Below are positions 10,645 through 22,030 of a stretch of 64,000 nucleotides of DNA, one piece after another. Position numbers and translations under genes: made by a program. The first letter of the stretch is position 1. The number at the start of each line of letters is the position of its first letter. The notes under the pieces are model-generated. The model searched no databases. It was not told the DNA's origin and saw only the letters and a list, made by a program, of their open reading frames with translations. This stretch comes from Alligator mississippiensis (taxonomy: Eukaryota; Chordata; Crocodylia; Alligatoridae): positions 18,830,001 through 18,894,000 of the forward strand of contig NC_081837.1 in assembly GCF_030867095.1 (NCBI RefSeq), given 5' to 3'.

Positions 10645-11530
10645 CGCAAACTTCTATTCAGGCAACTACTGCAAATGCGACTGAAACGACTGAAATCAGT
10701 GGTGGCTGCATGTGAGCATGGAGTACCCACCAGCACACAGGGGTCTCTCTAGTGCTCTCCTCTAGGCCCAGAGATGCTGAGACCAGAGTGGGTAGTTTCA
10801 GACACCACTCGGGCACCACAGGCCCATCCTGTACCATTTTCTGTGTAACAGACTGCCAATGTGGGCTCACCGGATAGGCTTGAAATACTTGTCCTGGGCT
10901 AGAAAGTGCCGGTGAACTCTGAGCCACCCCAGGGCTGGAGTAGGGGAGCCCTGCCCCGTGGAAAAGGAGAAGCCAACTGAAAGAAGGGGTTTTCAATCAG
11001 CAGCAGAGGGAGCCGCGGCCTGGGCTTGGGGCAGAGAGCTGAGACCCAGAGACTAGGGGTGGCAGTCAGCCCCCCACTCTGCTGTGGAGAAGCAGTGGCC
11101 AGGAGCATAGATGGCATCCTTATCCAGAGCAGGGAGCTGGGGTGGTGAGTTTAGGAAACCTTTTACCTACGCGGGGGAAGCAGGACCGCAGGAGGCAAGG
11201 CATTGGGATCCTGAGGCATGGCAGAGCGCTAGGACAAGAGTCCTCAGGAGTTCGGGGCGCAGGCCGGTGCTTGGAACAGGAATGGTGAGCTGCGAGGCGT
11301 GTGGGGTGCCTGGCCAGTCATCTGGAGCAGGGGGTTAGATCAGTGACCCCTGGGAGCTGCCTGTGCTGCTGACCCTCTGCCACAGACTGCCCCAGAGGGG
11401 ACTCAGTCATGTCCCTTATTCTGCAGCTGATTGACATCAGATGGAGTCCCTGAGCTTTGTGCTTAGGGCATGCCAATTGCTGCAGGAGCCTACTCTGTTG
11501 CTTGCCTTTTTGGTTGCCACGGAGGGTCAC
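10645..11530. other. No recognisable feature
   Basis: GC-moderate sequence with only short unrelated ORFs. No repeat family or gene is recognised. Confidence 0.3.
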
Positions 11531-11769
11531 CCTTTAGCCTCTTTGTGGGGGTTGATACAAGTTGATTGCTGAAGACCAGAAGAGCTTACACTGTTGCAGT
11601 CTGTCGCTTTTTGGGAAGCCTGTTGGAGCTGCTGGAAACGAGCACCCTGCTTCCTTGCTGTAGCATCTCAGCAGTGGCTGAAAGCTGGCAGTTACCCTAC
11701 CTGGGCTTCCTGAGTCAAGGGCTGACTAATGCATTCTGGTTTGTTTTGCCATTTAAGTTCACTTGTAAA

Positions 11770-11835
11770 TAACCTTTCCTATTATTCTTGGTTTGCAAAT
11801 AAAGTGTAAATAGTTAAATCAGTTAAGTGTTAGAC
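11770..11835 (+). promoter_or_regulatory. AATAAA polyadenylation-like signal
   Basis: AATAAA at 11799 lies in an AT-rich setting and is followed by a short T/A-rich tail. It could be the 3' end signal of an unidentified transcript or repeat. No coding region can be tied to it. Confidence 0.3.
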
Positions 11836-11987
11836 CTTCTTGGGACCACGGGCTGCTCTGTGGGGAGCAGGGGCTGGCTGGCAAGTAAATTGGTGCTGGC
11901 CAGAAGCCCTGCCCCACTCTCACCACACCATCCCTGATATTTGGGGAGAGGTGGCAGCTATAGGGCCACCACCCAGCTTACATCTGT

Positions 11988-12115
11988 TTCTGGTACTCCA
12001 CGATGCGTTGGTCAGGCAGCCTATCCTGCTCCAGCTGCTGCTCCCTGTACCTCTGCATTTCCTTGTTGGTACGCAAGTGCTCCATGTGGACTTTCCTTTC
12101 GCGAGGAGCCCAGCA
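11988..12115 (-). pseudogene. Possible C-terminal coiled-coil of a Harbinger accessory (Myb-like) protein
   Basis: On the minus strand an open stretch is rich in Glu, Gln and Arg (it contains EMQRYREQQLEQDRL) and ends at a stop near 11990. Such a charged helix often ends the Myb/trihelix accessory protein of Harbinger elements. Its position next to, and opposite in direction from, the Harbinger transposase piece at 12180 supports this reading. The DNA-binding domain itself is not present here, so the assignment is tentative. Confidence 0.35.
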
Positions 12116-12174
12116 GCGGGGGAAGCAGTTCTGTCTCCATAAGCCAGGTTTTGGCGACTGGAGGAAATCGTGCT

Positions 12175-12520
12175 GCTCTCAAGCCGCTCTACCCTAACCC
12201 CTCCGAATGACCAGCAGTGGCTGGAGATGTTCCAAATGGAAAGGGACAAGTCCTATCATATTGTCTCAGTGCTGGGACCACACATCACGAGGCAGGACAC
12301 AAACATGCATCTGGCAGTCCCACCAGACAAGAAGGTTGCAATGGCCATCATGAAACTGGCCAGCCCATCCAGCCTCCGCTACATTGCCAACCAGTTTGGT
12401 GTGGCTGCCTGCACGGTCGGGTAAGCAACTCGTGAGGTATCCCAGCTGCTTAAGGAGATCACTACAAACAAAATTATCCACCTGAAGAATTACATGCACC
12501 TCCTGTGTAATACATAAGGA
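12175..12520 (+). pseudogene. PIF/Harbinger-type transposase N-terminal fragment
   Basis: Frame 12170-12424 reads QQWLEMFQMERDKSYHIVSV, then LGPHITRQDTNMHLAVPPDK, then KKVAMAIMKLASPSSLRYIA and NQFGVAACTVG. This is the helix-turn-helix part that precedes the DDE nuclease in Harbinger transposases; the Q-F-G-V-x-x-x-T-V-G ending is typical. A TAA at 12422-12424 breaks the frame, and a shifted continuation carries KEITTNKIIHLKN to about 12493. The catalytic domain is missing, so this is an internally deleted relic. The non-coding text at 12520-12730 that follows may be its 3' terminal region. Confidence 0.75.
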
Positions 12521-12735
12521 GAGACATTCTAGGGGGTAAATTGGTATTTGACTCCCCCCTACTGACATCCACGAGTAATGACACATGGGGGCTTAACTCA
12601 CTCGACAGCGCTGTTCGTGCAAACACAAACGCCATGTCGTGTGAACAAAAATGCACCGCACCAAAAAAAGCTGCATTAAAATTTCCGAGCGATCTACATT
12701 AACTCCCATGTTGTCTACACACACCCTAAGTTGTT
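12520..12735. repeat. Probable Harbinger non-coding terminal region
   Basis: A non-coding block ending in TTGTCTACACACACCCTAAG near 12713-12731. The GTCTACAC-type text resembles that at the ends of the MITE at 14037-14236, suggesting a shared Harbinger-like terminus. The exact end and target duplication were not determined. Confidence 0.35.
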
Positions 12736-12739
12736 AGCT

Positions 12740-13785
12740 TTGTATGTGTTCATTTGATCATGCCTTTTGTGTAAATAGTGATCAACTGTTATTTTTGTAT
12801 GAACTCATCCTTGTGTATTGTATATAGAGTATTTCAAACTTTTGATATTATTTAATATTCACTTGCATATAGCAATTATTTCCTGTATATAATTACATTC
12901 TGTAAATAGTTATTTCTGAGTCTGCAAGGTGTTTCCATTGTAAAAAGGGAGCCTCTCCTCCCAGGAACCCTCTGACCACTCCTAGGTGAGCTGAGCAGTG
13001 GTAAAGCTACCTGGCACCCCAGGTCCCGAACATCTGGACGTAGCTGTGGGTAGCAGTGCACACCAAGGGTTACATATAGCTGGAAGCTTTATCAGGCCTG
13101 GCAGGGAAAATGGAGCAGTGAAACACAAGGGAGACCCTACCAAGTGTGGACTGCAAGCAGGAGAGCAGCAGGACAGGATAGAACGGCGAGAGGTGGATAT
13201 GGGCTAGAACAGAGGAAGAGTATGAGCCAACCTGCAGACAGCCCAGCTGAGCAACAGAAATGGAGTATAAATATATCCCTCCCATGTTATATGACTTCTC
13301 CCAAGAATAACACTCAGCTTCCACTAGCTACAAAAACTATCCATGAGAAAAAGCTTCTGTGGGCGCCATGAGAACACCATGGTGGAGTACTGTTTCAATA
13401 CCAAGATGCAGATGACAGAGAATCACCATTCAAATATTTGCATGAAACCCAAGCCACAGACAGTGTTCATTAATTATTCCTGCTATTAATATTGTATTTC
13501 CTACCAACCTGCAAGAAGGAAGCAACACTACACTGCACTAACACAGGGTACTGGACAGCTCCTGTAACAACAGCTGTAAGATGTTAAAAGAAAAGACTGA
13601 TGCAAAATAGGAGAGAGAATAGAACAGACCCCAGACCAAGAATACTGCATTAAGTCTTTATGTGCTTTAACAACGTACCATGAAACATCTATTAGATACG
13701 GACCATCTTAAGCATTGTGACATTTTTAAATTAAATTTGCCTTTTCTGAATTAAAACTGAAGAACCATGGATATAGAGGGGACTG
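12740..13785. other. AT-rich intergenic DNA
   Basis: AT-rich in the first part with several TATA/TTGTAT runs, more balanced later. Only short ORFs without family signatures are present. I see no gene. Confidence 0.3.
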
Positions 13786-13789
13786 AGTC

Positions 13790-13860
13790 TTTAAAAAAGA
13801 GAGGGGAAGACAGCCATGTTAGTCTGAAGTCAGGCAGAAGGCAAAGTAGATTCAAAACTT
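13790..13860 (-). repeat. Fragment of a dispersed repeat also seen at 18566 and 55932
   Basis: On the minus strand this contains an ACTTTGCCTTCTGCCTGACT segment followed by CAGACTAACATGGCTGTC. The same type of ending (CCTTGTCTGCC and related text) follows the repeat at 55932-56050. I take these to be pieces of one dispersed retroelement family, possibly Penelope-like terminal sequence, but family identity is uncertain. Confidence 0.35.
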
Positions 13861-14036
13861 TATCAGAGGGTCAGGCTGGCTTGTGGATTTGGTAATGGAT
13901 ACTGAGTGCTCTCAGTTGTAAGTCTAGGGTTCAAACCCAGCCTGTATCAGAACCGACCACAGTCATTATGCTCTTTTCTTCAGGTGGGTGGGTGAAACTC
14001 AGACCGGCTCCAAGCACACACCAAACTAAGTCACAG

Positions 14037-14236
14037 GGGGGTGCATCTACACAAGATACTTTAATGCGCATTAGACTAATCAAATGCACAGTAAAGCACT
14101 GCCATCTACACATGCATGGCAATTGCTGAGCACTAGATTAGTCTAACGTGCCATTTACTAGTACCTATGCATACAAATACTAGAAAAACGGTGTATTACC
14201 TAATGAGCATTGGTGCACATGTAGACGCCGATGTCA
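14037..14236. mobile_element. MITE with imperfect terminal inverted repeats
   Basis: The left end GGGTGCATCTACACAAGAT and following TTAATGCGCATTAG are matched, inverted and imperfectly, by TAATGAGCATTGGTGCACAT plus GTAGACGCC at the right end. The unit is about 200 bp, AT-rich and non-coding. Crocodilian genomes are known to carry a Harbinger-derived MITE family (Chompy); this may be such an element, but I cannot confirm the match or a 3-bp target duplication. Confidence 0.45.
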
Positions 14237-14476
14237 GGCACAAACTGCACATAGTAAGCAGTACCAGCAGGGGACAGACTTTTGGTTGAGGGCACATGCT
14301 GATGCTGGCCCCTGCAGCCCCTGGCTCTGCCCTCCAGGACTTCAGATGGACAGTCTGCCTCCCAGGCCCCATGTCCGACCCCAGCGGGCACATGCCAGCT
14401 GACAACAGTACCCAGAACTCCGGCCTGAGCTCCCCCCACCCCGCCCCCTGACAGCAACTACTCTGTTGCCTTCCCC

Positions 14477-14665
14477 ATGGCTGGCCCAGGGGCCAAACTG
14501 AACGGAACAGATACCACAGACCTCATCGCAATCTTGGGTGATGCAAAGATCCAGCAGCAGTTTGGCTGGGCCACCATGGCCAATGTGCACATAAACACAA
14601 CCATGGTAGTGCGCATGCAGGATCGTGGCCAGTGTTCCAGCCGGCAGCACTGCATGAAGGCTCAA
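14477..14665 (+). pseudogene. Trihelix/Myb-like (Harbinger accessory-type) domain fragment
   Basis: The open segment begins near the Met at 14477 and contains DTTDLIAILGDAKIQQQF, then MVVRMQDRGQCSSRQHCMKA. The pattern of leucine/isoleucine spacing, G-D, x-I-Q-x-Q and the late R-x-x-x-Q-C element fits the trihelix domain found in Harbinger accessory proteins and MSANTD-type genes. The aromatic first-helix residue is not evident and the domain runs into unrelated sequence after 14660, so it is an isolated, decayed fragment. Confidence 0.5.
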
Positions 14666-14669
14666 GGCC

Positions 14670-15555
14670 CTACAGACCTGGCCCCGCAGTGGCCTGGCTG
14701 CCCACCTGGGTTGCCACTGGCCACTCACCCAACCACTAGGCAGCCCTTGAATAGTAATAAATAGGGAGGCTGCCCATGAGCCTTCGTGTGGCCCCAGTCC
14801 AACTGGACCCCCGCTGGGCCTCTTCTGGTCAACATGCACTACAGGGCACCCAAAGCCTTAAAGGTTCATTGTGTGGCTCCAATCCTCCTCCATACCATGA
14901 CACAAGCCTTGTAGGTTTTACCATAGTGTGTTGGGGCTTTGGCTTCTGCCCCCTTACTACAGCTAGGCCCTCTAGCCCACACCCACTGTATCAGACCTGG
15001 ATTTGAGACACTTGCTCTCATTTGGCCATTTCAGAAACCAGGCCATATAACCTGTCTGGTTATATAGCCTCACTCTCTGCCCACTCCAGGCTCAACAGTT
15101 GCTCAAGCCTTAAACCTGCCACTAGCAGGCTCAAGGTGACCACGTGCCCCACGGGGAACTGCTGCGCCCTGCCTGGCCTGCAGTGCCCCCTCACTGGGCA
15201 GCTTCTGCCTTCAAGGAACAGAGAGCCCCAGGCTCTCTGTTGCAGTCACTAAAACAAAGGTTTTGTCATTGCCACCACAAAGCAGTTGAGGTAACATACA
15301 ATACTGGCAAGCATTGCGTGCGTTTCCACAGACTCGGTCAGCCTGGGAGCTGGCAGTACTACGATGGACTTTCAGAATTAAGAAGATGGAGATACGCCAG
15401 CCACTGAAGAAGAGTTGTCCAAAACCCTTCGGAAGGAAAGTATTGCAGAACCCCTTGCGGTATCAGGCACAATCACACAGCCGAGGGGTTTACTCATTTT
15501 ATATAGTGTCCCAGGGATTAGGGTCACAGGCCAACGGGAAGCAACAAATACAGAG
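14670..15555. other. No recognisable feature
   Basis: Moderately GC-rich DNA with short ORFs only. No repeat family or host exon recognised. Confidence 0.3.
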
Positions 15556-15558
15556 AAG

Positions 15559-17640
15559 TAGTAGGGCTCTGTGAAATTTCGCCGGCAGTTTCCTTTTGAG
15601 ATTGAAACAGCGAAATCGAAACGAAACAGAGAGCTTCAAAACGGCCTCAAAACAAAATGAGGCAAGTCAAAACGTTTAAAAAATTTCAAAACATTTTGAG
15701 TTTCAAAACTCAAGATGGGCTTAAACAGAAACTAAGGAGAGGGAGGGGGAAGAGGCGGGTGGGGGAGGAAAGGAGCGCTCTCATTATTGACTGCGTGGCT
15801 GGCCAGTGACTATCATTCTTCTCCGAGGTCCCTTCCAATCCCAGTGCTCTGGGGGAGGGATGGAAAAACTGCATAAAAGGCAGCATTGTTTGAACTGGCC
15901 AGCCTTCAGGGAGGGGCGGAAAAGCGTGTAGAGGGAAAGCTGTAAGGCCCCATCCCGTTCCCCCTCCCCAGACTGAGATGCAGCCTCCTTCCTCCAGCTG
16001 AAAGGGATGAAGCTGCTATAAGCAGCAACGAGAGGGGAGCAGTGCCCCTGCCCCTGCCCGAGACTGCAACAAGCAGCAGCACCAGCACAGCAGCCTACTC
16101 AACCCCTATTTCACTTCCCATAGCCTTCCCCTGCCAGAGGAAGAGCTGGCGCTTGATCTGGGGCTCAGTGCCCTAGCAAGAGAAATTCTGGGGAAGGATG
16201 GGAAATCAGCTGAGTTTGTGCTCCACACCCCTCAAGTTTCCCCTAGAGCCAGGTCTCCTTCCCCAGAAGGCACTTGGGAGGAGGTTGATGTACAGGTGGA
16301 AACGAGTGGCTCGGCTGAGTCCGCTCCTCCTCTTGCGGTGCCTCTGCTTGCTGAGGAGAAAAATGCAGCAGCATCCACACATGCACATGCACCCACATCC
16401 CAGAATCGAGCAGGTAGTGAGGTCTGGGATCATTTTGAGCTGGTAGATGATCCCACATACGCTATCTGCCTGCACTGCTGAGCCAAAACCAGCCAGGGCA
16501 AGGGAACAAAACATGTGAACACCACGGGGATGCTGATGCACCTCTGCAGGCACCATGCCCTTGCCCTTGCTCCTTCTCAGCCTGGCACCAGCACGAGCGT
16601 GCCCAAAGGGAAGGTCCCCACTTGCTCCAAAGCCCCCGTCCCCCCACAGCAGGGGCAGGCAACCTGGACCCGCGGGGGAAAGGTGGACAGAAAGGAGGGG
16701 TGCGTTCCAAAGGTGAGCGATATCACCCAGAGCGTTGGGGAGATGCTTGCTGTCCATGGCCGGCCCTTCTCCCTAGCTGAGCGGCCAGGGTTCAGGCAAC
16801 TCATGGCGCTCATGGCCCCATTTTACCAGGTGCCCACACACACCACCTTCAGTAGGACAGTGGTGCCATCCCTGTATGAGGCCTGCAGGGAGTACTTAAG
16901 GGAGAAACTGCCAAGGCAGGTCCACAGGTAGCCGTACACTTCACCTCAGACATCTGGAGCAGCCAGGGTGGAGATCATGCCTACCTCTGCCTCACAGGGC
17001 ACTGGCGTGACCAGTCAGACCGTTGATGGGCTTTCTTTCCAACCGAGGTGATGGATGAGTCTCACATGGCAACAGAGATAATGGGAACCATGAATCGCTT
17101 GGTGCAGGGGTGGCTCGCTAGGCAGGACGAGCTCACTCGTGGGTTCAGTCACCGACAATGGGGCCAATATGGTGAAGGTGGTCTGTGTGACCCAAAGGTG
17201 AAGGGCACCGTATGCAGCAGCCAAACGCTGAATCAGTGGACAGAGGTGCTGGTAAAGAAGGTCAGGGAGGCAGAACAGCGGACGTGGAACAGGGGGATCC
17301 ACTGTCCCATGCTAGCATGCCATCCACCAGCAAGTCTCTTCCTCCACCACAGGTGCTGCCAATGTGGGCCAAGGGCATGGCTTCTATGGTGGGGTCCAGA
17401 GCACCAGATAACCATCAGGCAGGTAGCACTCGTGCCTTGGTAACTGCCTATCTTGCCGTGGACGTGGAGCCGCTGCTGTGTGACCCCTTGGCCTACTGGG
17501 CAAGCCACAGCCTGATGTGGCTGGATCTGGCCACAGTTGCCCACGAGCACCTGTCCTGTCCACCAACCAGGCCTGAGAGACTGGAGGCAGAGTGTTTTCT
17601 TGGTGAGGACCGTGCCCCCACAGGTAGTTAGGTTTCGTTG
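15559..17640 (+). mobile_element. hAT element with ZBED-type transposase, internally deleted
   Basis: The unit seems to start at TAGTAGGGCTCTGTGAAATT (15559), close to a CAGTGGGGCTCTGTGAA-like hAT terminus, followed by an A-rich non-coding block (15600-15720). The transposase remains run from about 16218 to 17631. No matching right terminus or 8-bp duplication was found, so the 3' boundary is the end of the coding match, not of the element. Confidence 0.55.
16218..17631 (+). pseudogene. ZBED-like hAT transposase pseudogene
   Basis: A BED zinc finger begins with VWDHFELVDDPTYAICLHC at about 16425-16478, and its His pair lies near 16540-16560 (MLMHLCRHH) after an in-frame TGA at 16479. Helical DNA-binding text follows at 16685-16920 (RPFSLAERPGFRQLMALMAP and FSRTVVPSLYEACREYLREK). 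The frame changes near 16925 to give HFTSDIWSSQGGDHAYLCLT with the first catalytic Asp, then EVMDESH near 17050 and a DELTRGF segment near 17128. The dimerisation region remains at 17480-17570 (DPLAYWASHSLMWLDLATVA, then HLSCPPT). The core between about 17330 and 17390 is deleted. Stops and frameshifts make it non-functional. Confidence 0.8.
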
Positions 17641-17844
17641 TCTTTGAGAGATTCTGGTGTGCAGTTTGTCGGGGTACTGGAGGTAGCTGACAGGTTTTGT
17701 GTTTTGAGCTGTAGGAAGTTGGCTTCAGTTCTGGTGATGGTTAGGTGCTTGTTTGGATTTACAAACCACTTTTCAGAGCTGGGCCTATGAACTTCACTTC
17801 TTCAGCCTCCTAGGTAGTAGGTATAGAAACTCATGGACTCAATA

Positions 17845-18323
17845 CAGGCAGTCCTTGACTTACGTTTATAAACTGACACCCTGTTTCAACTTTGTGACAT
17901 CAGTTTCAACTTACAACGTTTGATCTGATGTGATGCCATGCCGGCAAACAAGTTCGCTGTGTCGCTCATCTCCCTGGAGAACATCTGTTCAAACTTGCTT
18001 GGACACTTTCTTTAAGAAAGCAGACAAGACTCCAGAAAAACCTGCAGCCAAGACTCCCGAGAAGACTCCAGCCAGGAGCCCTTCAAAAAGTCCAGCAAAG
18101 TCACCTCAAAGAAATCCTTCCAAATCAAAACGATTGCTATAATTGTTCTAATACAATATTCTGGGGTATTTTTGGTGAAAATAGGGTATCAGGCCTTGGT
18201 TCAGGAATGAATCCCTCATTTATAACATTGTTTCTTATGAGAAAATTGGTACTAAGTTACAACATTTTGACTTAAGATGTGGTTTTCAGGAACCAATTGT
18301 GTTGTAAGTCCAAGGACTGCCTG
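17845..18323 (+). mobile_element. Internally deleted Tigger/pogo-like element
   Basis: The ends are inverted repeats: CAGGCAGTCCTTGACTTACG at 17845 and, reversed, CAGGCAGTCCTTGGACTTAC ending at 18323, differing by one inserted base. TA precedes the left end at 17843-17844; the base pair after the right end is CA, so the TA duplication is decayed or lost. The 479-bp body keeps the end of a transposase gene (17930-18142). Confidence 0.75.
17985..18142 (+). pseudogene. C-terminal tail of Tigger/pogo transposase
   Basis: The frame holds a CLDTFFKKADKTPEKP segment near 17998 and a Lys/Ser/Pro-rich repetitive tail (PSKSPAKSP pattern) ending at TAA 18140. A conserved L-D-x-F-F-x-K motif followed by a basic tail is seen at the C-terminus of several Tigger/CENP-B-like transposases. 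Only the tail survives; the HTH and DDE domains are deleted, so the element would have depended on another copy for movement. Confidence 0.6.
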
Positions 18324-18565
18324 CAGAGAGAGTGCAATTCTGACACGCTGCAACCTGCCGAAGAGCTGACTTCCCAGGTACATCTGCACTTTTGCCTGCA
18401 CTGCTACATCCCCACTCCCCACCCAGCCTGTCCCTCACCCCCCAACGCCTCGATTTCCATTTTCACTGACTGCCTTTCTTGCCTGCAGTGCGTGCCTGGC
18501 CAGCCTCTGGCTTCTTTACTATTCCTTCCATCCAGGACCAGCAGACTTACAAACTGCAGGTGCTT

Positions 18566-18650
18566 CCTCAGCCTGACAAAAGGTTTTTCAACCCGAAAGC
18601 TCCTTAAAATGTATTTCTGTAACTATTTCCATTTTTTTTCCATAACACAC
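18566..18650 (+). repeat. Dispersed repeat fragment (second copy type of 55932-56050)
   Basis: The text CAGCCTGACAAAAGGTTTTT followed by CAACCCGAAAGCTCCTTAAA corresponds to CTGACGAAGGGTTTTTGAAC and TTGAAAGCTTGCTTAATAA at 55938. Both continue with a CTATTTCC/CTATTTGG-like segment. It is the same dispersed family; identity possibly Penelope-like. Confidence 0.5.
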
Positions 18651-18699
18651 ATAAAAACACAAGATGCAGACCCCCACACCAAGGGGAAGAATGAGATTT

Positions 18700-21182
18700 G
18701 GGGCTCCTGAGGCAGCTCTCGGAGACCATAAAAACTAGGGAGGCGGTAGTCATGGGGGACCTAAACTACCCAGACATCTGCTGGGAGACGCAGACACCAA
18801 AGTCCCACCATTCACGCAGGTTCCTATCCTGTGTACAGGACCTCCACCTGACAGGAAGTACATGGTCCCACTAGGGGGAATGCCTTACTGGACCTGGTAT
18901 TGGGAATGGGGGATGACATGGTAGGGGACCTACAGATCGGTGGTCACCTGGGGGACAGTGATCACCAAACAATAGAATTCATCATAAGATGTCGAGTGGG
19001 TAAGGTAACTAGTAGGGTGAAAGTGCTAGACTTTAGGAAAGCTGATTTCAATTAACTCAGGCGTTTAGTCAAGGACGCACTGCAGAGTAGGAGTTTTGAA
19101 GAGATGGGAGCTCAGGAAGGGAGGTTGTGCCTTAAGGAAATGATCCTTCGGGCACAAAGGGAGACGATTCCGATGCGGGGGAAAAGGGGGTAAGGGGCCA
19201 AGAGGCTTCCTTGGCTGACCAGAGAAATCCAGAGCAGCCTACGGGCTAAAAGGGGGCATATAAAAAGTGGAAACAGGGAGAGATTACTAAAGAGGAGTAT
19301 ATCTCCTCTGCTCGCGCTTGCAGGGAGGCAGTTAGACAGGCCAAAGCTACCGTGGAGCTGAGGATGGCATCCCAAGTTAAGGATAACAAAACATTGTTTT
19401 TTAGGGAGTAAAAGGAAGGCCCAGGGTAGAATAGGACCTCTACTAAATGGGCATAAGCAATTGGTGACGGACAGGGGGGACAAGGCTGAACTCCTCAACG
19501 AGTTCTTTGCCTCAGTGTTCCTAAATGAGGGGCAAGACAAGGCTCTCACTGAGATTGTAGAGAGGCAGCAGCAAGGTGCCAGACTTCCATGCGTAGACCC
19601 TGAGATGGTGCAGAGGCACTTGGAGGAACTGGATGCGTTTAAGTCGGCAGGCCCGGATGAGCTCCATCCGAGGGTACTAAAGGCACTGGCTGACGTCATT
19701 GCACAGCCACTGGCGGGAATATTTGAACACTCATGGCACACGGGCCAGGTCTCGGAGGACTGGAAAGGGCCAATGTGGTCGCCATTTTCAAGAAGGGGAG
19801 AAAGGAGGACCCTGGAAACTATAGGCCAGTCAGTCTCACCTCCATCCTTGAAAAAGTCTTTGAAAAAATTATCAAGGCTCACATTTGCGAGAGCCCGGCA
19901 GGAAAAATTATGCTGAGGGGAAACCAGCATGGGTTCGTAACAGGTAGATCAGGCCTGACTAGTCTAGTCTCTTTTTATGACCAGGTTACAAAACACCTGG
20001 ACGCAGCAGTAGGGGTTGACATCGTTTACTTAGACTTCAGGAAGGCCTTCGATACGGTATCCCACCCCATACTGGTGAACAAGTTAAGAGGCTGTGACTT
20101 GGATGACTGCACGGTTCGGTGGGTGGCGAGTTGCCTAGAGGATCGTACCCAGAGAGTTGTAGTGGACGGGTCAGTATCGACCTGGAAGGGGGTGGGCAGT
20201 GGAGTCCCACAGGGCTCGGTCCTTGGACCGATACTCTTCAATATCTTCATCAGTGACTTGGACGAGGGAGTAAAGCGTAGTCTGTCCAAGTTTGCAGATG
20301 ACACAAAACTGTGGGGAGAAGTGGACATGCCGGAGGGCAGGGAACAACTACAAGCAGACCTGGACAGGTTGGACAAGTGGGCAGAAAACAACAGAATGCA
20401 ATTCAACAAGGAGAAATGCAAAGTGCTACACCTGGGGAGGAAAAATGTCCAGCATACCTACTGCCTAGGAAATGACCTGCTTGGTGGCACGGAAGCAGAA
20501 AGGGATCTTGGAGTCCTAGCGGACTCCAAGATGAACATGAGTCGTCAGTGTGACGAAGTCATCAGAAAAGCTAATGGCACTTTATCGTGTATCAGCAGAT
20601 GCACGACGAACAGAACCAAAGAGGTGATACTTCCCCTCTGTCGGGCGCTGGTCAGACCGCAGTTGGAATACCGTGTGCAATTCTGGGCGCCGCACTTCAA
20701 GACGGATGCGGATAACCTGGAGAGGATCCAGACAAGGGCCACACGTATGGTTAAGGACTTGCAGGCCAAGCCCTATGAGGAGAGACTAGGGCACCTGGAC
20801 CTCTTCAGCCTCTGCAAGAGAAGGTTGAGAGGTGACCTTGTGGCTGCCTATAAGTTCATCATGGGGGCAGAAAAGGGAATTGGTGAGGTTTTACTCACCA
20901 AGGTGCCCCTGGGGGTTACAACAAATAATGGCCATAAGCTAGCAGGGAGCAGATTTAGACTGGACATTAGGAAGAACTTCTTCACAGTTAGAGTGGCCAG
21001 GGTCTGGAATGGGCTCCCAAGGGAGGTGGTGCTCTCTCCTACCCTGGGGGTCTTCAAGAGGAGGTTAGATAGGCATCTAGATGGGGTCATCTAAACCCAG
21101 CACTCTTTCCTGCCTATGCAGGGGGTCGGACTTGATGATCTATTGAGGTCCCTTCCGACCCTAACGTCTATGAATCTATGAA
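18700..21182 (+). mobile_element. CR1 LINE, 5'-truncated, with intact-looking 3' end
   Basis: The element begins inside the endonuclease domain (AVVMGDLNYPDICWE near 18748) and runs through reverse transcriptase to the CR1 3' end. That end reads GGGGTCGGACTTGATGATCT near 21122, then GGTCCCTTCCGACCCTAACG and short direct repeats of the TCTATGAA type ending near 21182, the hallmark CR1 3' terminus. No target duplication is expected for CR1. GC content and codon quality are better than in the neighbouring relics, suggesting a fairly recent insertion. Confidence 0.93.
18720..21094 (+). pseudogene. CR1 ORF2 (endonuclease 3' part and reverse transcriptase), frameshifted
   Basis: The endonuclease remnant carries MGDLNYPDICWE and, in a second frame near 18950, LGDSDHQTIEF. 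The connector at 19460-19900 shows ELLNEFFASVF and GPDELHPRVLKAL. The frame changes near 19750 into the 453-residue open segment 19733-21094, which contains the reverse transcriptase: NYRPVSLTSILEKVFEKII, DFRKAFDTVSH, GVPQGSVLGPILF and the catalytic FADD at 20291-20302, ending in the C-terminal WNGLPREVV segment. A premature stop at about 19411 and the shift near 19760-19790 break the full ORF. The reverse transcriptase domain itself appears uninterrupted. Confidence 0.92.
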
Positions 21183-21603
21183 CTGTGCTAGTGCTGCTCA
21201 CTCACTAAGTTATTTTATACCTGCTGCTGTTTACAGTGGTGGACCAAGATGAGGCTGTATGGGAGGAGACGACCTCATTGGGGCACACTACCATGTTGTG
21301 TAGATACCCCAGCACCACTGAGGCTGCACCTTAACACACACAGTTCCACAAGCACCCATGACACGAGTTTTGCCTGTCAGCAGCTAGAAGTGCAGGGCCC
21401 CAGAACCCAGACTCACCCTACACCTATCTCCTTGAAAGCTGGCAGGCTTCACGGCCTCAGCAGGGGCTACCATTCCTGCAAAGTTTCGTTGGGAGGGACT
21501 GCCAGTGACTTTTCTTGAGACCCCTTTCTGGGGGGTTTTGAGTTCAATGAGCAGTGATGGGGCTAGTTTCTCCACCTCACCTCCCTGTGCCCCACCCGCT
21601 TTG

Positions 21604-21720
21604 TACAGGAGGGGTACCCAAGTTCAGGGCATTTTGCACTGCATGGTGGTTTTCCAATACAAATTCTTATGCTTGCTCTTAAACTTTGCCCCTTCCCCCT
21701 GCCCCATTCCTTCCCTCCCT
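21604..21720 (+). repeat. Dispersed ~110-bp repeat, copy 1
   Basis: This segment (ACAGGAGGGGTACC, then CTGCATGGTGGTTTTCCAAT and ACAAATTCTTATGC) is repeated with differences at 22988-23095. Both are followed by C/T-rich text. The family is not recognised. Confidence 0.55.
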
Positions 21721-22030
21721 CCTATATTTTATCTCCCGATTGCTACACTCCCTCTTGCTCCCACCCGTCACAACAGGTGGAAGAGAACAACCCCCTCACA
21801 AAGCCCGAGAGGGATGTCTGACACCACTTCTGTCTCAAGTGTCAATGCTAGCAATGTCACTGCCAGGTGCCTATTTGCTATTCATAATATCCTTACATAC
21901 ATAATACTGAATAAGCAATTGAGAATTCATCCATTAGCAGTGTATGTATAAAATGTAAGCCTCTCTCTGCCACGATGTAGACAGTTTCTAAGCAGAGACA
22001 AAGGCATCGTATTGTGTGAATACATGAGTA

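Noticed and set aside
13928..13945. tRNA B-box-like GGGTTCAAACCC
   Set aside because: No A box or cloverleaf around it; a tRNA-derived SINE is possible but too little remains.
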